This document shows, one piece after another, positions 53,044 through 60,951 of a DNA stretch of 64,000 nucleotides. The stretch spans positions 248,001-312,000 of the forward strand of contig JASGHM010000002.1 in the NCBI GenBank assembly GCA_047602365.1, written 5' to 3'. Made by a program: the position numbers and the translations under genes. How positions within the stretch are numbered: position 1 is the stretch's first letter; each line of letters opens with the position of its first letter. The notes below the pieces were generated by a model, which was not told the origin of the DNA, did not search any database, and worked only from the letters and a program-made list of their open reading frames with translations. This stretch comes from Piscinibacter sp047602365 (GTDB taxonomy: Bacteria; Pseudomonadota; Gammaproteobacteria; Burkholderiales; Burkholderiaceae_C).

Positions 53044-54384
53044 TCACTTGATCTTGCCGTCTTCCTTGAACACCTTCTTCCAGTCGGCAACGAGTCCGTC
53101 GAGCGCCTCCTTCGCCGTGCCCTTGTCGGCGACGACGAAGTCGTGCACACGCTTCTGCTCGGCCAGCAGCAGCTGCGCATAACTCGGCTCGGCCCAGAAG
53201 TCGACCACCTGGTCCATCGCGTCGAGGAACTCGGCCGCGAACGGCGCGCTCTTCTTGAAGCCCGGGTCATTCAGCACCGCCTTGTGGCAGGAGTAGCCGC
53301 CCAGCGCCCACCACTTCTTCTGCACCTCGGGCGAGGCGAACCACTTGATGTAGGCCAGCGCCTCGGCCCGGTTCGGCGAGTACGACACCACCGAGATGCC
53401 CTGGCCGCCGAGCTGCGAGCCCTTGCCCTTGTCGCTCGGGTTGACGAAGAAGCCGATCTTGTCGCCGCCGACGTTCGGGTCCTTGTACAGGCCCGGGAAG
53501 AAGGCGAACCAGTTCATCATCATCGCCACCTGGCCCGACTTGAACGCGTCCAGGCCTTCGCCCATGTACGAGTTGGTCAGGCCCGGCGGCGTGCAGCACT
53601 TGTAGAGGGACTTGTAGAACTCCAGGCCCTTGATCGCATCCGGCCCGTTGACGAAGCCGTCCATCGCGTACGGCTTCTTCGGGTCCTGGTACTTGAAGCC
53701 CATCGGGTGCAGCACGTTGCTGACGCCCATCGTGATGCCCTCCGAGCCGCGCTCGGTGAACAGGTAGGTGCCGTAGACCTTCTTGCCGTCGATCATGCGG
53801 CCGGAGAAGAACTCGGCGACCTGCTTGAACTCGGTCCAGGTCTTCGGCGCGGCGAGGTCGCGGTTGTGCTTCTTCTTGAACTCGGCCTGCAGCTCGGGCT
53901 TGGCGAACCAGTCCTTGCGGTAGGTCCAGCCGAGCGCGTCGCCCATCGCCGGCAGCGCCCAGTAGTTCGGCGTGCCCTTGGGCCATTCGGCGTAGCCGGT
54001 CACGGTGGCCGGCGCGAAGTCGCTGATCTTGATGCCTTCCTTGGCGAAGAAGTCGTTCAGCTTGACGTAGTGGCCGCTCTCGGCCGAGCCGCCGATCCAC
54101 TGGCTGTCGCCGATGATCAGGTCGCACAGCTTGCCCTTGCTGTTCAGTTCGTTGAGCATGCGGTCGGCGAAGTTCGGCCAGGGCACGAACTCGAACTTCA
54201 TGTTCACCTTGGTCTGGGCGGTGAAATCCTTCGACAGTTCGACCAGCGCGTTGGCCGGGTCCCAGGCCGCCCAGCACAGCGTGATGGTCTTGCCCTGCGC
54301 CTGCGCGGCGCCGCTGCCCAGGCCGAGCAGCGTGGCCACTGCCAGCGTCGACAACGCCGGCAACTTCTTCAACAAAGAGGTCAT
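53044..54384 (-). CDS. ABC importer substrate-binding protein (GlpV-like)
   Basis: A 446-residue periplasmic protein with a signal peptide cleaved near residue 29 (GAAQA-QG). It is a large family-1 type binding protein (TITLCWAAWDPANALVELSKDF, WALPAMGDALGWTYRKDWF, MMMNWFAFFPGLYKD). Glycerol or a related polyol is the inferred ligand from the DUF2160, two-ATPase and dhaLK context. A weak AACGTT core (54396-54401) next to its ribosome binding site may relate to the LacI regulator but matches poorly. Confidence 0.9.
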   Translation of the reverse strand: MTSLLKKLPALSTLAVATLLGLGSGAAQAQGKTITLCWAAWDPANALVELSKDFTAQTKVNMKFEFVPWPNFADRMLNELNSKGKLCDLIIGDSQWIGGSAESGHYVKLNDFFAKEGIKISDFAPATVTGYAEWPKGTPNYWALPAMGDALGWTYRKDWFAKPELQAEFKKKHNRDLAAPKTWTEFKQVAEFFSGRMIDGKKVYGTYLFTERGSEGITMGVSNVLHPMGFKYQDPKKPYAMDGFVNGPDAIKGLEFYKSLYKCCTPPGLTNSYMGEGLDAFKSGQVAMMMNWFAFFPGLYKDPNVGGDKIGFFVNPSDKGKGSQLGGQGISVVSYSPNRAEALAYIKWFASPEVQKKWWALGGYSCHKAVLNDPGFKKSAPFAAEFLDAMDQVVDFWAEPSYAQLLLAEQKRVHDFVVADKGTAKEALDGLVADWKKVFKEDGKIK

Positions 54385-54435
54385 GAGGGTCTCCTAACGT
54401 TTGTTCGATTCACGAGCACACACATCCGACCGCCG

Positions 54436-55467
54436 TCAATGCAGGTTCTCGGCCGTCAGGATCTCGACGCGCGGCTGCACCACGTTGAGTGCCCCGCGCA
54501 CGTTCTCGCACAGCGCGCGCAGCACCCGCGCGGCGGTGGAGATGCAGTAGTGGATGTCCTGGTGCAGCACGTAGGCGAGGCCGTTGGCGCCCAGCAGCGC
54601 ACGGTGCTCGTCGCTGAAGTCGTGCGCCGCCACCGCGACCGTGCCGGTCAGCCCCAGGCTCTCGAGCGCACGCGCCACGCCGGCGCTGCCCGAGCCCACG
54701 TTGTAGATGCCGGCCACGCGGGCCAGGTCGACGCTCTTGCTGCGCAGGAAACGCAGCATCGCGCGGCTGGCGGCGGCGTCGCCGGGCGGCAGGTCGGGCG
54801 TGCGCACGACCTTCAGCTTCGGGAAACGCTCCTCGATCACCTGCGCGAAACCGATGCGCCGCTCGATCTCGGCCGACAGGCGCGTCGCCTGCGAACTCAG
54901 CAGCAGCGTGTCGCGCGGACCGGTGGCCATGCGGCCGAGCAGCAACCCGGCGGTGCGGCCGGCGGCACGGCTGTCGGCGCCGATGTGGGTCTCGCGCATC
55001 GATCCGGCGACGTCGGAGAACAGCGTGATCACGTGCACGCCGGTGCGCACCAGCTCGTTGATCGCCAGCTTCACCGGCGGCAGGTCGGGCGCCATCAGCG
55101 CCACCGCGTCGCAGTCGGCCAGTTGCGCCAGGTCGGCCGAGAACTGCGCGGCGTCCAGCGTGGGCAGGCGGTGTGTCACCTCGGTGATGTGCTGGTGGCG
55201 GAACTCACCGGCGGTCTGCGCGATGAGGCGGTCGACCAGCTCGACGAAGGGCGAGGGCTCGGCCGGCAGCACGAAGGCGAAGCGGAAGTTCTCGCCCTTG
55301 CGCGGCCGGCCGCGCGGCGGCGGCGAGCCCAGCTCGGCGACGACCTGCAGCACGCGCTGCATGGTCTCGGCGTTGACGCCGGGGCGCTTGTTCAGCACCC
55401 GGTCGACCGTGGCCGTGCCGACGCCCGCTCGGGCGGCGATGTCGGCGATGGTGGTCGGCGTGGCCAT
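54436..55467 (-). CDS. LacI-family transcriptional regulator
   Basis: A 343-residue protein with the LacI helix-turn-helix and hinge (TIADIAARAGVGTATVDRVL) and a periplasmic-binding-protein-like effector domain. It heads the importer operon and is divergent from the orphan binding-protein gene, with an operator-like TGACAACGTTTTCA between them. The same site occurs before the GH43 gene, so it probably controls all three units. The effector is unknown (sugar or polyol). Confidence 0.92.
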   Translation of the reverse strand: MATPTTIADIAARAGVGTATVDRVLNKRPGVNAETMQRVLQVVAELGSPPPRGRPRKGENFRFAFVLPAEPSPFVELVDRLIAQTAGEFRHQHITEVTHRLPTLDAAQFSADLAQLADCDAVALMAPDLPPVKLAINELVRTGVHVITLFSDVAGSMRETHIGADSRAAGRTAGLLLGRMATGPRDTLLLSSQATRLSAEIERRIGFAQVIEERFPKLKVVRTPDLPPGDAAASRAMLRFLRSKSVDLARVAGIYNVGSGSAGVARALESLGLTGTVAVAAHDFSDEHRALLGANGLAYVLHQDIHYCISTAARVLRALCENVRGALNVVQPRVEILTAENLH

Positions 55468-55573
55468 GGTGGGCAGGTCGGATGGCTTCAGGTTAGAACC
55501 ATCAATAAATAAATCAATCAGGGTTTCAGTGGAGATCCGGGCGGCATGCGGGTAGGTCCTGAGACCGCCTCTA

Positions 55574-55601
55574 TTGACAACGTTTTCACGTCGCCTAGCA
55601 T
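55574..55601 (+). promoter_or_regulatory. Sigma-70-like promoter of the orphan binding-protein gene
   Basis: -35 TTGACA (55574-55579), 16-base spacer, -10 TAGCAT (55596-55601). The LacI-type site starts inside the -35, consistent with repression. Confidence 0.5.
55575..55588. promoter_or_regulatory. LacI-family operator
   Basis: TGACAACGTTTTCA, a 14-bp near-palindrome with the central AACGTT typical of LacI-family sites. A copy with one mismatch lies at 58602-58615. Confidence 0.65.
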
Positions 55602-55636
55602 CGCGGCGTGGATTCCAAACCAACGAGGAGGAGACG

Positions 55637-56884
55637 ATGACGAGGCGATCGATCGGTGCCGGCGCGCTGCTGCTGGGCCTGTGGACGGGTTTGCCGGCGG
55701 CGGCCGGTACCACGCTGACGGTGGCGTCTTTCCCCAGCTTCGACGAGGCGGTGAAGGTCGCGATCCCGGAGTTCAGGAAGAAGTTTCCGGACGTCGAGAT
55801 CAAGCTGGTGAGCCTCGCCTACCCGGATCACCACACCGCGATGACGACCGCACTGGCCACCGGAACCAAGCTGCCTGATGTGATGGCTGTTGAAATCGGT
55901 TTCATTGGCAAGTTCGCCGAATCGGGCGGGCTGGAGGACCTCGGCGTGGCACCGTACAGCGCGATGCAGTACCAGAAGCAGTTCGCGCGTTTCACCTATC
56001 CGCAGGCGATGAGCGGCCTGGGCAAGCTGGCCGCCATCCCGGCCGACATCGGCCCGGGTGCGCTGTTCTATCGCAAGGACCTGCTCGACAAGGCCGGCGT
56101 GAGCGAGGCGGAGTTGACGAAGTCCTGGGACGGCTTCGTCGAGGCCGGCAAGAAGGTCAAGGCGGCCACCGGCGCCTACATGATCGCCAGCGCGGTCGAC
56201 CTGAAGGACATCTACATCCGCTCCGGTCTGAAGGACGGCGAGGGCATCTACTTCGACAAGGGCGGCAAGGTGCTGGTCGATTCGCCGCGCTTCCAGAAGG
56301 CTTTCGAGCTGGCCAAGGCGGCACGTGTGGCCGGCATCGACGGCAAGATCAACGCCTGGTCGAACGAGTGGGGCGAGGGCTTCAAGCGCGACAAGATCGC
56401 CACGCAGATGATGGGTGCGTGGCTCGGCGGCCACCTGGCCAGCTGGCTGGCGCCGGACACCAAGGGCAACTGGCGCTCGGCGCAGCTGCCCAACGGTGCG
56501 TTCGCGTCCTGGGGCGGTTCGTTCTACGCGATCCCGAAGAAGGCGGAGAACAAGAAGCTGGCCTGGGAGTTCATCAAGTTCATGACGCTCGACAAGGAGC
56601 AGCAGCTGCGCGCCTTCCGTGCACTCGATGCCTTCCCGGCGCTGGTGGCGGCGCAGGACGACGCCTTCGTCGACCAGCCGATCGCCTTCCTCGGCGACCA
56701 GAAGGCACGCCAGCTGTGGAAGGTGTCGGCGGCGAAGATCCCGGCCACCGCCGTGCACCGCCAGGACCCGGTGGCGCAGGAGATCGTCAACGCCGAGCTG
56801 GAGAACGTGCTCGAGAAGGGCAAGGACATCAAGCAGGCGCTGGTCGACGCGAAGGCGCAGATCGAGAAGCGCGTGCGGCGCTGA
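55637..56884 (+). CDS. Orphan ABC sugar-binding protein
   Basis: A 415-residue periplasmic protein with a signal peptide (PAAAG-TT near residue 23) and the family-1 sugar-binding fold (TVASFPSFDEAVKVAIPEFRK, IPADIGPGALFYRKDLLDK, SWGGSFYAIPKKAENKKLAW). It starts at ATG behind GAGGAG. No permease or ATPase gene is next to it. It could feed the importer at 48.7-53.0 kb or one elsewhere. Shared operators with the GH43 gene suggest an oligosaccharide ligand. Confidence 0.88.
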   Translation: MTRRSIGAGALLLGLWTGLPAAAGTTLTVASFPSFDEAVKVAIPEFRKKFPDVEIKLVSLAYPDHHTAMTTALATGTKLPDVMAVEIGFIGKFAESGGLEDLGVAPYSAMQYQKQFARFTYPQAMSGLGKLAAIPADIGPGALFYRKDLLDKAGVSEAELTKSWDGFVEAGKKVKAATGAYMIASAVDLKDIYIRSGLKDGEGIYFDKGGKVLVDSPRFQKAFELAKAARVAGIDGKINAWSNEWGEGFKRDKIATQMMGAWLGGHLASWLAPDTKGNWRSAQLPNGAFASWGGSFYAIPKKAENKKLAWEFIKFMTLDKEQQLRAFRALDAFPALVAAQDDAFVDQPIAFLGDQKARQLWKVSAAKIPATAVHRQDPVAQEIVNAELENVLEKGKDIKQALVDAKAQIEKRVRR

Positions 56885-56898
56885 GCAGCCTCGCATCG

Positions 56899-56930
56899 AC
56901 GACGAAAGGCCCCGCGGGGCCTTTCGTCGT
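56899..56930. terminator. Perfect 32-bp palindrome, bidirectional terminator
   Basis: Arms ACGACGAAAGGCCCCG and CGGGGCCTTTCGTCGT are exact inverted repeats with no spacer, between convergent binding-protein and GH43 genes. Each strand has a short A or T run inside the stem but no T tract after it. Confidence 0.7.
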
Positions 56931-56943
56931 TGGCGCGCCGCGC

Positions 56944-58596
56944 TCAGCCCTCGCTGTAGCGGAAGTACGCGAAGTCGGCCACCGCCAGAACGCCGCCCAG
57001 CGACTGGCAGGCCAGGCCGATGTAGTTGCCGGTGAAGCCGAAACTTCGCGCCACGTTGTCGCCCTCGAAGTGCGTGGCGTGTTCGTCGGACAGCAGCGCC
57101 ATCGGCAGCGGCGGGCCGATGTCCTGCCAGTCTGTGCCGTCGACGCGCCACGAGAAACGCAGCGTCGTGCCGGCGAAGCGCACGCGCAGCCCGACCTCAC
57201 CGCTGGCGGGCAGGGGCCGCGGCAATGCCGGCTCGCTGGGCGCACCGCGGTCGTTGACCGTCAGGCGCAGCACCCGGCCTCCGGACCGGTCGTCGTGGCT
57301 GACGTGCAGGTAGGCGTGGTTGCGGGTGTTGTAGTAGGCGACCAGCCCGGCGCATTGCTGGAAGTCCACCGGCGCGAAGTCGAGCTCGGTCTCGGCTTCG
57401 CAGTCGAAGGCCTGCTGGCGGCGCGCGACCAGGCTCTGCTCGAAGCAGGACATCAGCGACTCGCGGCCGACCAGGCGCAGGTGGCCTGGGCGCGCGCTCA
57501 GCGACAGCCAGGCGCCGGCCGGCGCGCGCAGCGTGTTCCAGTGCGGCGACAAGACGGCGCCGTCGAAGTGATCGATCTCGGCGTCGGCCGGGAAGGGCTC
57601 TGGCGGCAGGTTCGGGGCCGACACTGCGGTGCGCGGATGGTTGTCGCCGTGCGCGAGGCGCGGCCAGCCCTCGGCGGTCCATTCGAGCTTCTGCAACGCG
57701 GTCTCGCGGCCCAGCGGGCAATGCAGTGCGTCCAGCGAGTAGGCGGCCGGCGCCTGGGACGGTGCATCCTGCCGCCACTCGACCGGCCGGCCGCACAGGT
57801 GGGCCAGGTACCACTCGCCGCGGCCTGTGTCGACGATGCTCGCGTGGCCGGCGCGCTGCAGTCCGGCAGGTGAGCTGCCATGCGCCGTCAGCAGCGGGTG
57901 GATCGGGCTGAGCTCGTAGGGGCCGGTGATCGAGCGCGAGCGGGCGATCGTCACCGCGTGCTCGTAGAAGGTGCCGCCTTCGGCGGTCAGCAGGTAGTAC
58001 CAGCCATCGCGCTTGTACAGGTGCGGGCCTTCGGTCACCGCCAGCGAGCTGCCGAGGAAGATGCGGTGCACCTCGCCGGCCAGCCGCCGTGCGTCGCGGT
58101 CGTACTGCTGCAGCAGGATGCCGCAGAACGGATGGTGGCCGGGGCGGTGGTCCCACTGCATGTTGAGCAGCCAGCTGCGTCCGTCGTCGTCGTGGAACAG
58201 CGAAGGGTCGAAGCCGCTGCTGTTCAGGTAGACCGGCTCCGACCAGGGGCCGTCGATGCTCGGTGCGGTGACCAGATAGTTGTGCGTGTCCTTGTGGGCG
58301 CCGAGCAGGCTGCGCACGTTGGTGTAGATCAGGTGGAACAGCCCGTCGCGCCAGCTCAGGCACGGCGCCCAGATGCCGCCGGAGTCGGGGTTGCCGCGCA
58401 TCTCGAGCTGGCTGCTGCGCGTCAGCGCGTAGCCGGCGGGCCGCCAGTGCACCAGGTCACGCGAATGATGCAGGCGCACGCCCGGCCACCACTCGAAGGT
58501 CGAGGTGGCGAGGTAGAAGTCCTCGCCGACACGCAGGATGGACGGGTCGGGATGGAAGCCCGGCAGCACCGGGTTGTGGATCGTCGCGGTGCTCAT
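56944..58596 (-). CDS. Glycoside hydrolase family 43 (beta-xylosidase/arabinofuranosidase)
   Basis: A 550-residue protein with no signal peptide, so intracellular. The GH43 five-blade propeller has the catalytic base in GFHPDPSILRVGEDFYL, the pKa-modulating Asp in SGFDPSLFHDDDG and the acid Glu in VTEGPHLYKRDGWYYLL. A C-terminal beta-sandwich (about 330-550) is the DUF1349/XynB-type accessory domain. It releases xylose or arabinose from imported oligosaccharides. A LacI-type site lies 6 bases before the ATG, where a ribosome binding site would be; none is visible. Confidence 0.92.
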   Translation of the reverse strand: MSTATIHNPVLPGFHPDPSILRVGEDFYLATSTFEWWPGVRLHHSRDLVHWRPAGYALTRSSQLEMRGNPDSGGIWAPCLSWRDGLFHLIYTNVRSLLGAHKDTHNYLVTAPSIDGPWSEPVYLNSSGFDPSLFHDDDGRSWLLNMQWDHRPGHHPFCGILLQQYDRDARRLAGEVHRIFLGSSLAVTEGPHLYKRDGWYYLLTAEGGTFYEHAVTIARSRSITGPYELSPIHPLLTAHGSSPAGLQRAGHASIVDTGRGEWYLAHLCGRPVEWRQDAPSQAPAAYSLDALHCPLGRETALQKLEWTAEGWPRLAHGDNHPRTAVSAPNLPPEPFPADAEIDHFDGAVLSPHWNTLRAPAGAWLSLSARPGHLRLVGRESLMSCFEQSLVARRQQAFDCEAETELDFAPVDFQQCAGLVAYYNTRNHAYLHVSHDDRSGGRVLRLTVNDRGAPSEPALPRPLPASGEVGLRVRFAGTTLRFSWRVDGTDWQDIGPPLPMALLSDEHATHFEGDNVARSFGFTGNYIGLACQSLGGVLAVADFAYFRYSEG

Positions 58597-58601
58597 GAGT
58601 G

Positions 58602-58615
58602 TGGCAACGTTTTCA
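58602..58615. promoter_or_regulatory. LacI-family operator before the GH43 gene
   Basis: TGGCAACGTTTTCA differs by one base from the site at 55575-55588. It sits in the 67-base gap between the Gfo/Idh stop and the GH43 ATG, so it could block an internal promoter or elongation. Confidence 0.6.
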
Positions 58616-58663
58616 TGTTCGTGCGTGAAATGCGCGGCCGTGCCGCGCGTGGAGTGAACAGGG

Positions 58664-59854
58664 TCAGGGCTTGAAACGAACCCAGCGGCCGCCCTTGGCC
58701 GACGAGGCGACGACGGCTTCGATGAAGGCGACACCGGCGATGCCGTCGTGCAGCGTCGGGAAGTGCGCTGCCTTGTCCGCTTTCGCACCACCCTTGCGCG
58801 CGGCACGAATGGCCTGCGCGATCTCGCTGTAGAGCGTCGCGAAACCTTCGAGGTAACCCTCGGGGTGCCCGGCCGGGATGCGGCTGACCCGCGCCGCGCT
58901 GGCGTTCGCGGCGCCGGTGGCGCGCGCGATGATCTGCGTAGCCTGGCCGAACGGCGACCAGTGCAGCTGGTTCGGGTGCTCCTGCTTCCACTCGATGCCG
59001 CCCTTGCTGCCGTAGACGCGGATGCGCAGGTTGTTCTCGTTGCCAGGCGCCACCTGGCTGGCCCACAGCAGGCCGCGCGCGCCGTTGGCGTAGCGCAGCA
59101 TCACCTGCGCGTTGTCGTCGAGCTTCCGCCCTTTGACGAAGCTGCTCAGCTCGGCGCACAGCTCGTCGATCTGCAGCCCGGTGATGTAGGCCGCGAGGTT
59201 GTGCGCATGGGTGCCGATGTCGGCGATCGCGCCGCCGATGCCGTTGCGCTTCGGGTCGGCGCGCCACTCGGCCTGCTTCTGGCCGGTGGCTTCCAGCTTC
59301 TCGGTCAGCCAGTCCTGCGGGTACTCGACCTGCACGACGCGGATCTCGCCCAGTGCACCGTCGTGCACCATCTGCCGCGCGTGGCGCACCATCGGGTAGC
59401 CGGTGTAGTTGTGGGTGACGGCGAACACCCGCTTGTGCTTCGTCGCCAGTGCGAGCAGCTTCCTGGCGTCCTTGCTCGTCGTCGTGACCGGCTTGTCGCA
59501 GATGACGTGGATGCCGGCCTTCAGGAAGGCCTCCGCCACAGGCGCATGCAGGTGGTTGGGCGTGACGATGGCCACCGCTTCGATGCCGTCGGGCCGGGCC
59601 GCTTCGGCCTTGGCCATCGCCGCGTAGTCGCTGTAGATGCGCTCAGGCGCCAGGCCGATCGCCAGGCCCGAGCGCAGGGCCTTCTCGGGGCTGGCCGACA
59701 GCGCCCCGGCGACGAACTCGTAGTGGTCGTCCAGCCGCGCCGCGATGCGGTGCACCGCGCCGATGAACGCCCCTTCGCCGCCGCCGACCATGCCGAGGCG
59801 GATGCGCGCCGGCATCGTTGCCCCGTTCTTGTTCTTGCTGCCTTCGATGGCCAT
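58664..59854 (-). CDS. Gfo/Idh/MocA-family oxidoreductase
   Basis: A 396-residue NAD(P)-dependent sugar or inositol dehydrogenase-type protein. The Rossmann motif is GMVGGGEGAFIGAVH, the catalytic-lysine block is VICDKPVTTT, and the conserved GGAIADIGTHAHNLA helix carries the downstream His. The substrate is not predictable. It follows the isomerase gene by 10 bases, and the pair probably interconverts an oxidised sugar or inositol derivative. Confidence 0.91.
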   Translation of the reverse strand: MAIEGSKNKNGATMPARIRLGMVGGGEGAFIGAVHRIAARLDDHYEFVAGALSASPEKALRSGLAIGLAPERIYSDYAAMAKAEAARPDGIEAVAIVTPNHLHAPVAEAFLKAGIHVICDKPVTTTSKDARKLLALATKHKRVFAVTHNYTGYPMVRHARQMVHDGALGEIRVVQVEYPQDWLTEKLEATGQKQAEWRADPKRNGIGGAIADIGTHAHNLAAYITGLQIDELCAELSSFVKGRKLDDNAQVMLRYANGARGLLWASQVAPGNENNLRIRVYGSKGGIEWKQEHPNQLHWSPFGQATQIIARATGAANASAARVSRIPAGHPEGYLEGFATLYSEIAQAIRAARKGGAKADKAAHFPTLHDGIAGVAFIEAVVASSAKGGRWVRFKP

Positions 59855-59864
59855 CGTGCGGTCC

Positions 59865-60920
59865 TCAGAGTCCGAGCATGCGCTTGAGCTGCGCGGCGTC
59901 GTGGGCTGCGCCGGCGAAGTCGTCGAAGGCCTTCTCGGTGACGCGGATGATGTGGTCGCGGATGAACGGTGCGCCTTCGGCCGCGCCCTGCTCGGGGTGC
60001 TTGAGGCAGCACTCCCATTCCAGCACCGCCCAGCCTTCGTAGCCGTACTGCGCCATCTTCGAGAAGATCGCCTTGAAATCGACCTGGCCATCGCCCAGCG
60101 AGCGGAAGCGCCCGGCACGGTTGATCCACGGCTGGTAGCCCGAGTACACGCCCTGGCGGCCGTCGGGCCGGAACTCGGCGTCCTTGATGTGCAGCGAGGT
60201 GATGCGCGAGTGGTAGATGTCGATGAAGGCCAGGTAGTCGAGCTGCTGCAGCACGAAGTGCGAGGGGTCGTAGTTGATGCAGCAGCGCGGGTGGTTGTTC
60301 ACGCGCTCGAGGAACATCTCGAAGGTCACGCCGTCGAACAGGTCCTCGCCGGGGTGCAGCTCGAAGGCGACGTGGCAGCCGGCGTCGTCGAAGGCGTCGA
60401 AGATCGGCCGCCAGCGCCTGGCCAGTTCGTCGAAGGCGGTCTCGACCAGGCCGGCCGGCCGCTGCGGCCACGGGTACAGGTAGGGCCAGGCGAGCGCGCC
60501 GGGGAAGCTGACGTTCGAGCTCAGCCCGAGGTTCTTCGAGGCCTTGGCCGACAGCAGCATCTGCTGCACCGCCCAGCGCTGCCGCTCGGCCGGCCTGCCC
60601 TTCACCGCGGCGGGTGCGAAGGCGTCGAAAGCCTCGTCGTAGGCCGGGTGCACCGCGACCAGCTGGCCCTGCAGGTGGGTGCCGAGCTCGGTGATCGTGA
60701 TGCCGTTCGCCTTCGCGATGCCGGCGAACTCGTCGCAGTAGGTCTTCGACTCGGCCGCCAGCGCCAGGTCGAACAGGCGGGCGTCCCACGACGGTACCTG
60801 AACACCCTTGAAGCCCAGCGAGGCGGCCCACTTGGTGATTGCCGGCCAGGAGTTGAACGGCGCCGCGTCGCCGGCGAACTGCGCCAGGTAGATGCCGGGG
60901 CCCTGGATGTTGCTTGCCAT
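59865..60920 (-). CDS. Sugar phosphate isomerase/epimerase family (TIM barrel)
   Basis: A 351-residue xylose-isomerase-like TIM barrel with metal-ligand positions visible (ELHPGEDLFDG, NYDPSHFVLQQLD, SLHIKDAEF, VLEWECC). This is the IolE/IolI-like group, acting on free or oxidised sugars. It is the first gene of the pair with the Gfo/Idh dehydrogenase. The start follows GGAGA. Confidence 0.9.
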   Translation of the reverse strand: MASNIQGPGIYLAQFAGDAAPFNSWPAITKWAASLGFKGVQVPSWDARLFDLALAAESKTYCDEFAGIAKANGITITELGTHLQGQLVAVHPAYDEAFDAFAPAAVKGRPAERQRWAVQQMLLSAKASKNLGLSSNVSFPGALAWPYLYPWPQRPAGLVETAFDELARRWRPIFDAFDDAGCHVAFELHPGEDLFDGVTFEMFLERVNNHPRCCINYDPSHFVLQQLDYLAFIDIYHSRITSLHIKDAEFRPDGRQGVYSGYQPWINRAGRFRSLGDGQVDFKAIFSKMAQYGYEGWAVLEWECCLKHPEQGAAEGAPFIRDHIIRVTEKAFDDFAGAAHDAAQLKRMLGL

Positions 60921-60951
60921 CGGGAGTCTCCTTGGGTGAGTGGGGTTGGCC

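Noticed and set aside
54396..54401. AACGTT core before the GlpV-like gene as a third LacI operator
   Set aside because: Only the seven central bases match the two good sites and the flanks do not, so it is not counted.
58593..58616. A seven-codon upstream open frame (MKTLPHS) whose stop overlaps the GH43 ATG
   Set aside because: It coincides with the LacI-type operator, has no ribosome binding site and is too short to judge; the ATGA overlap may be chance.
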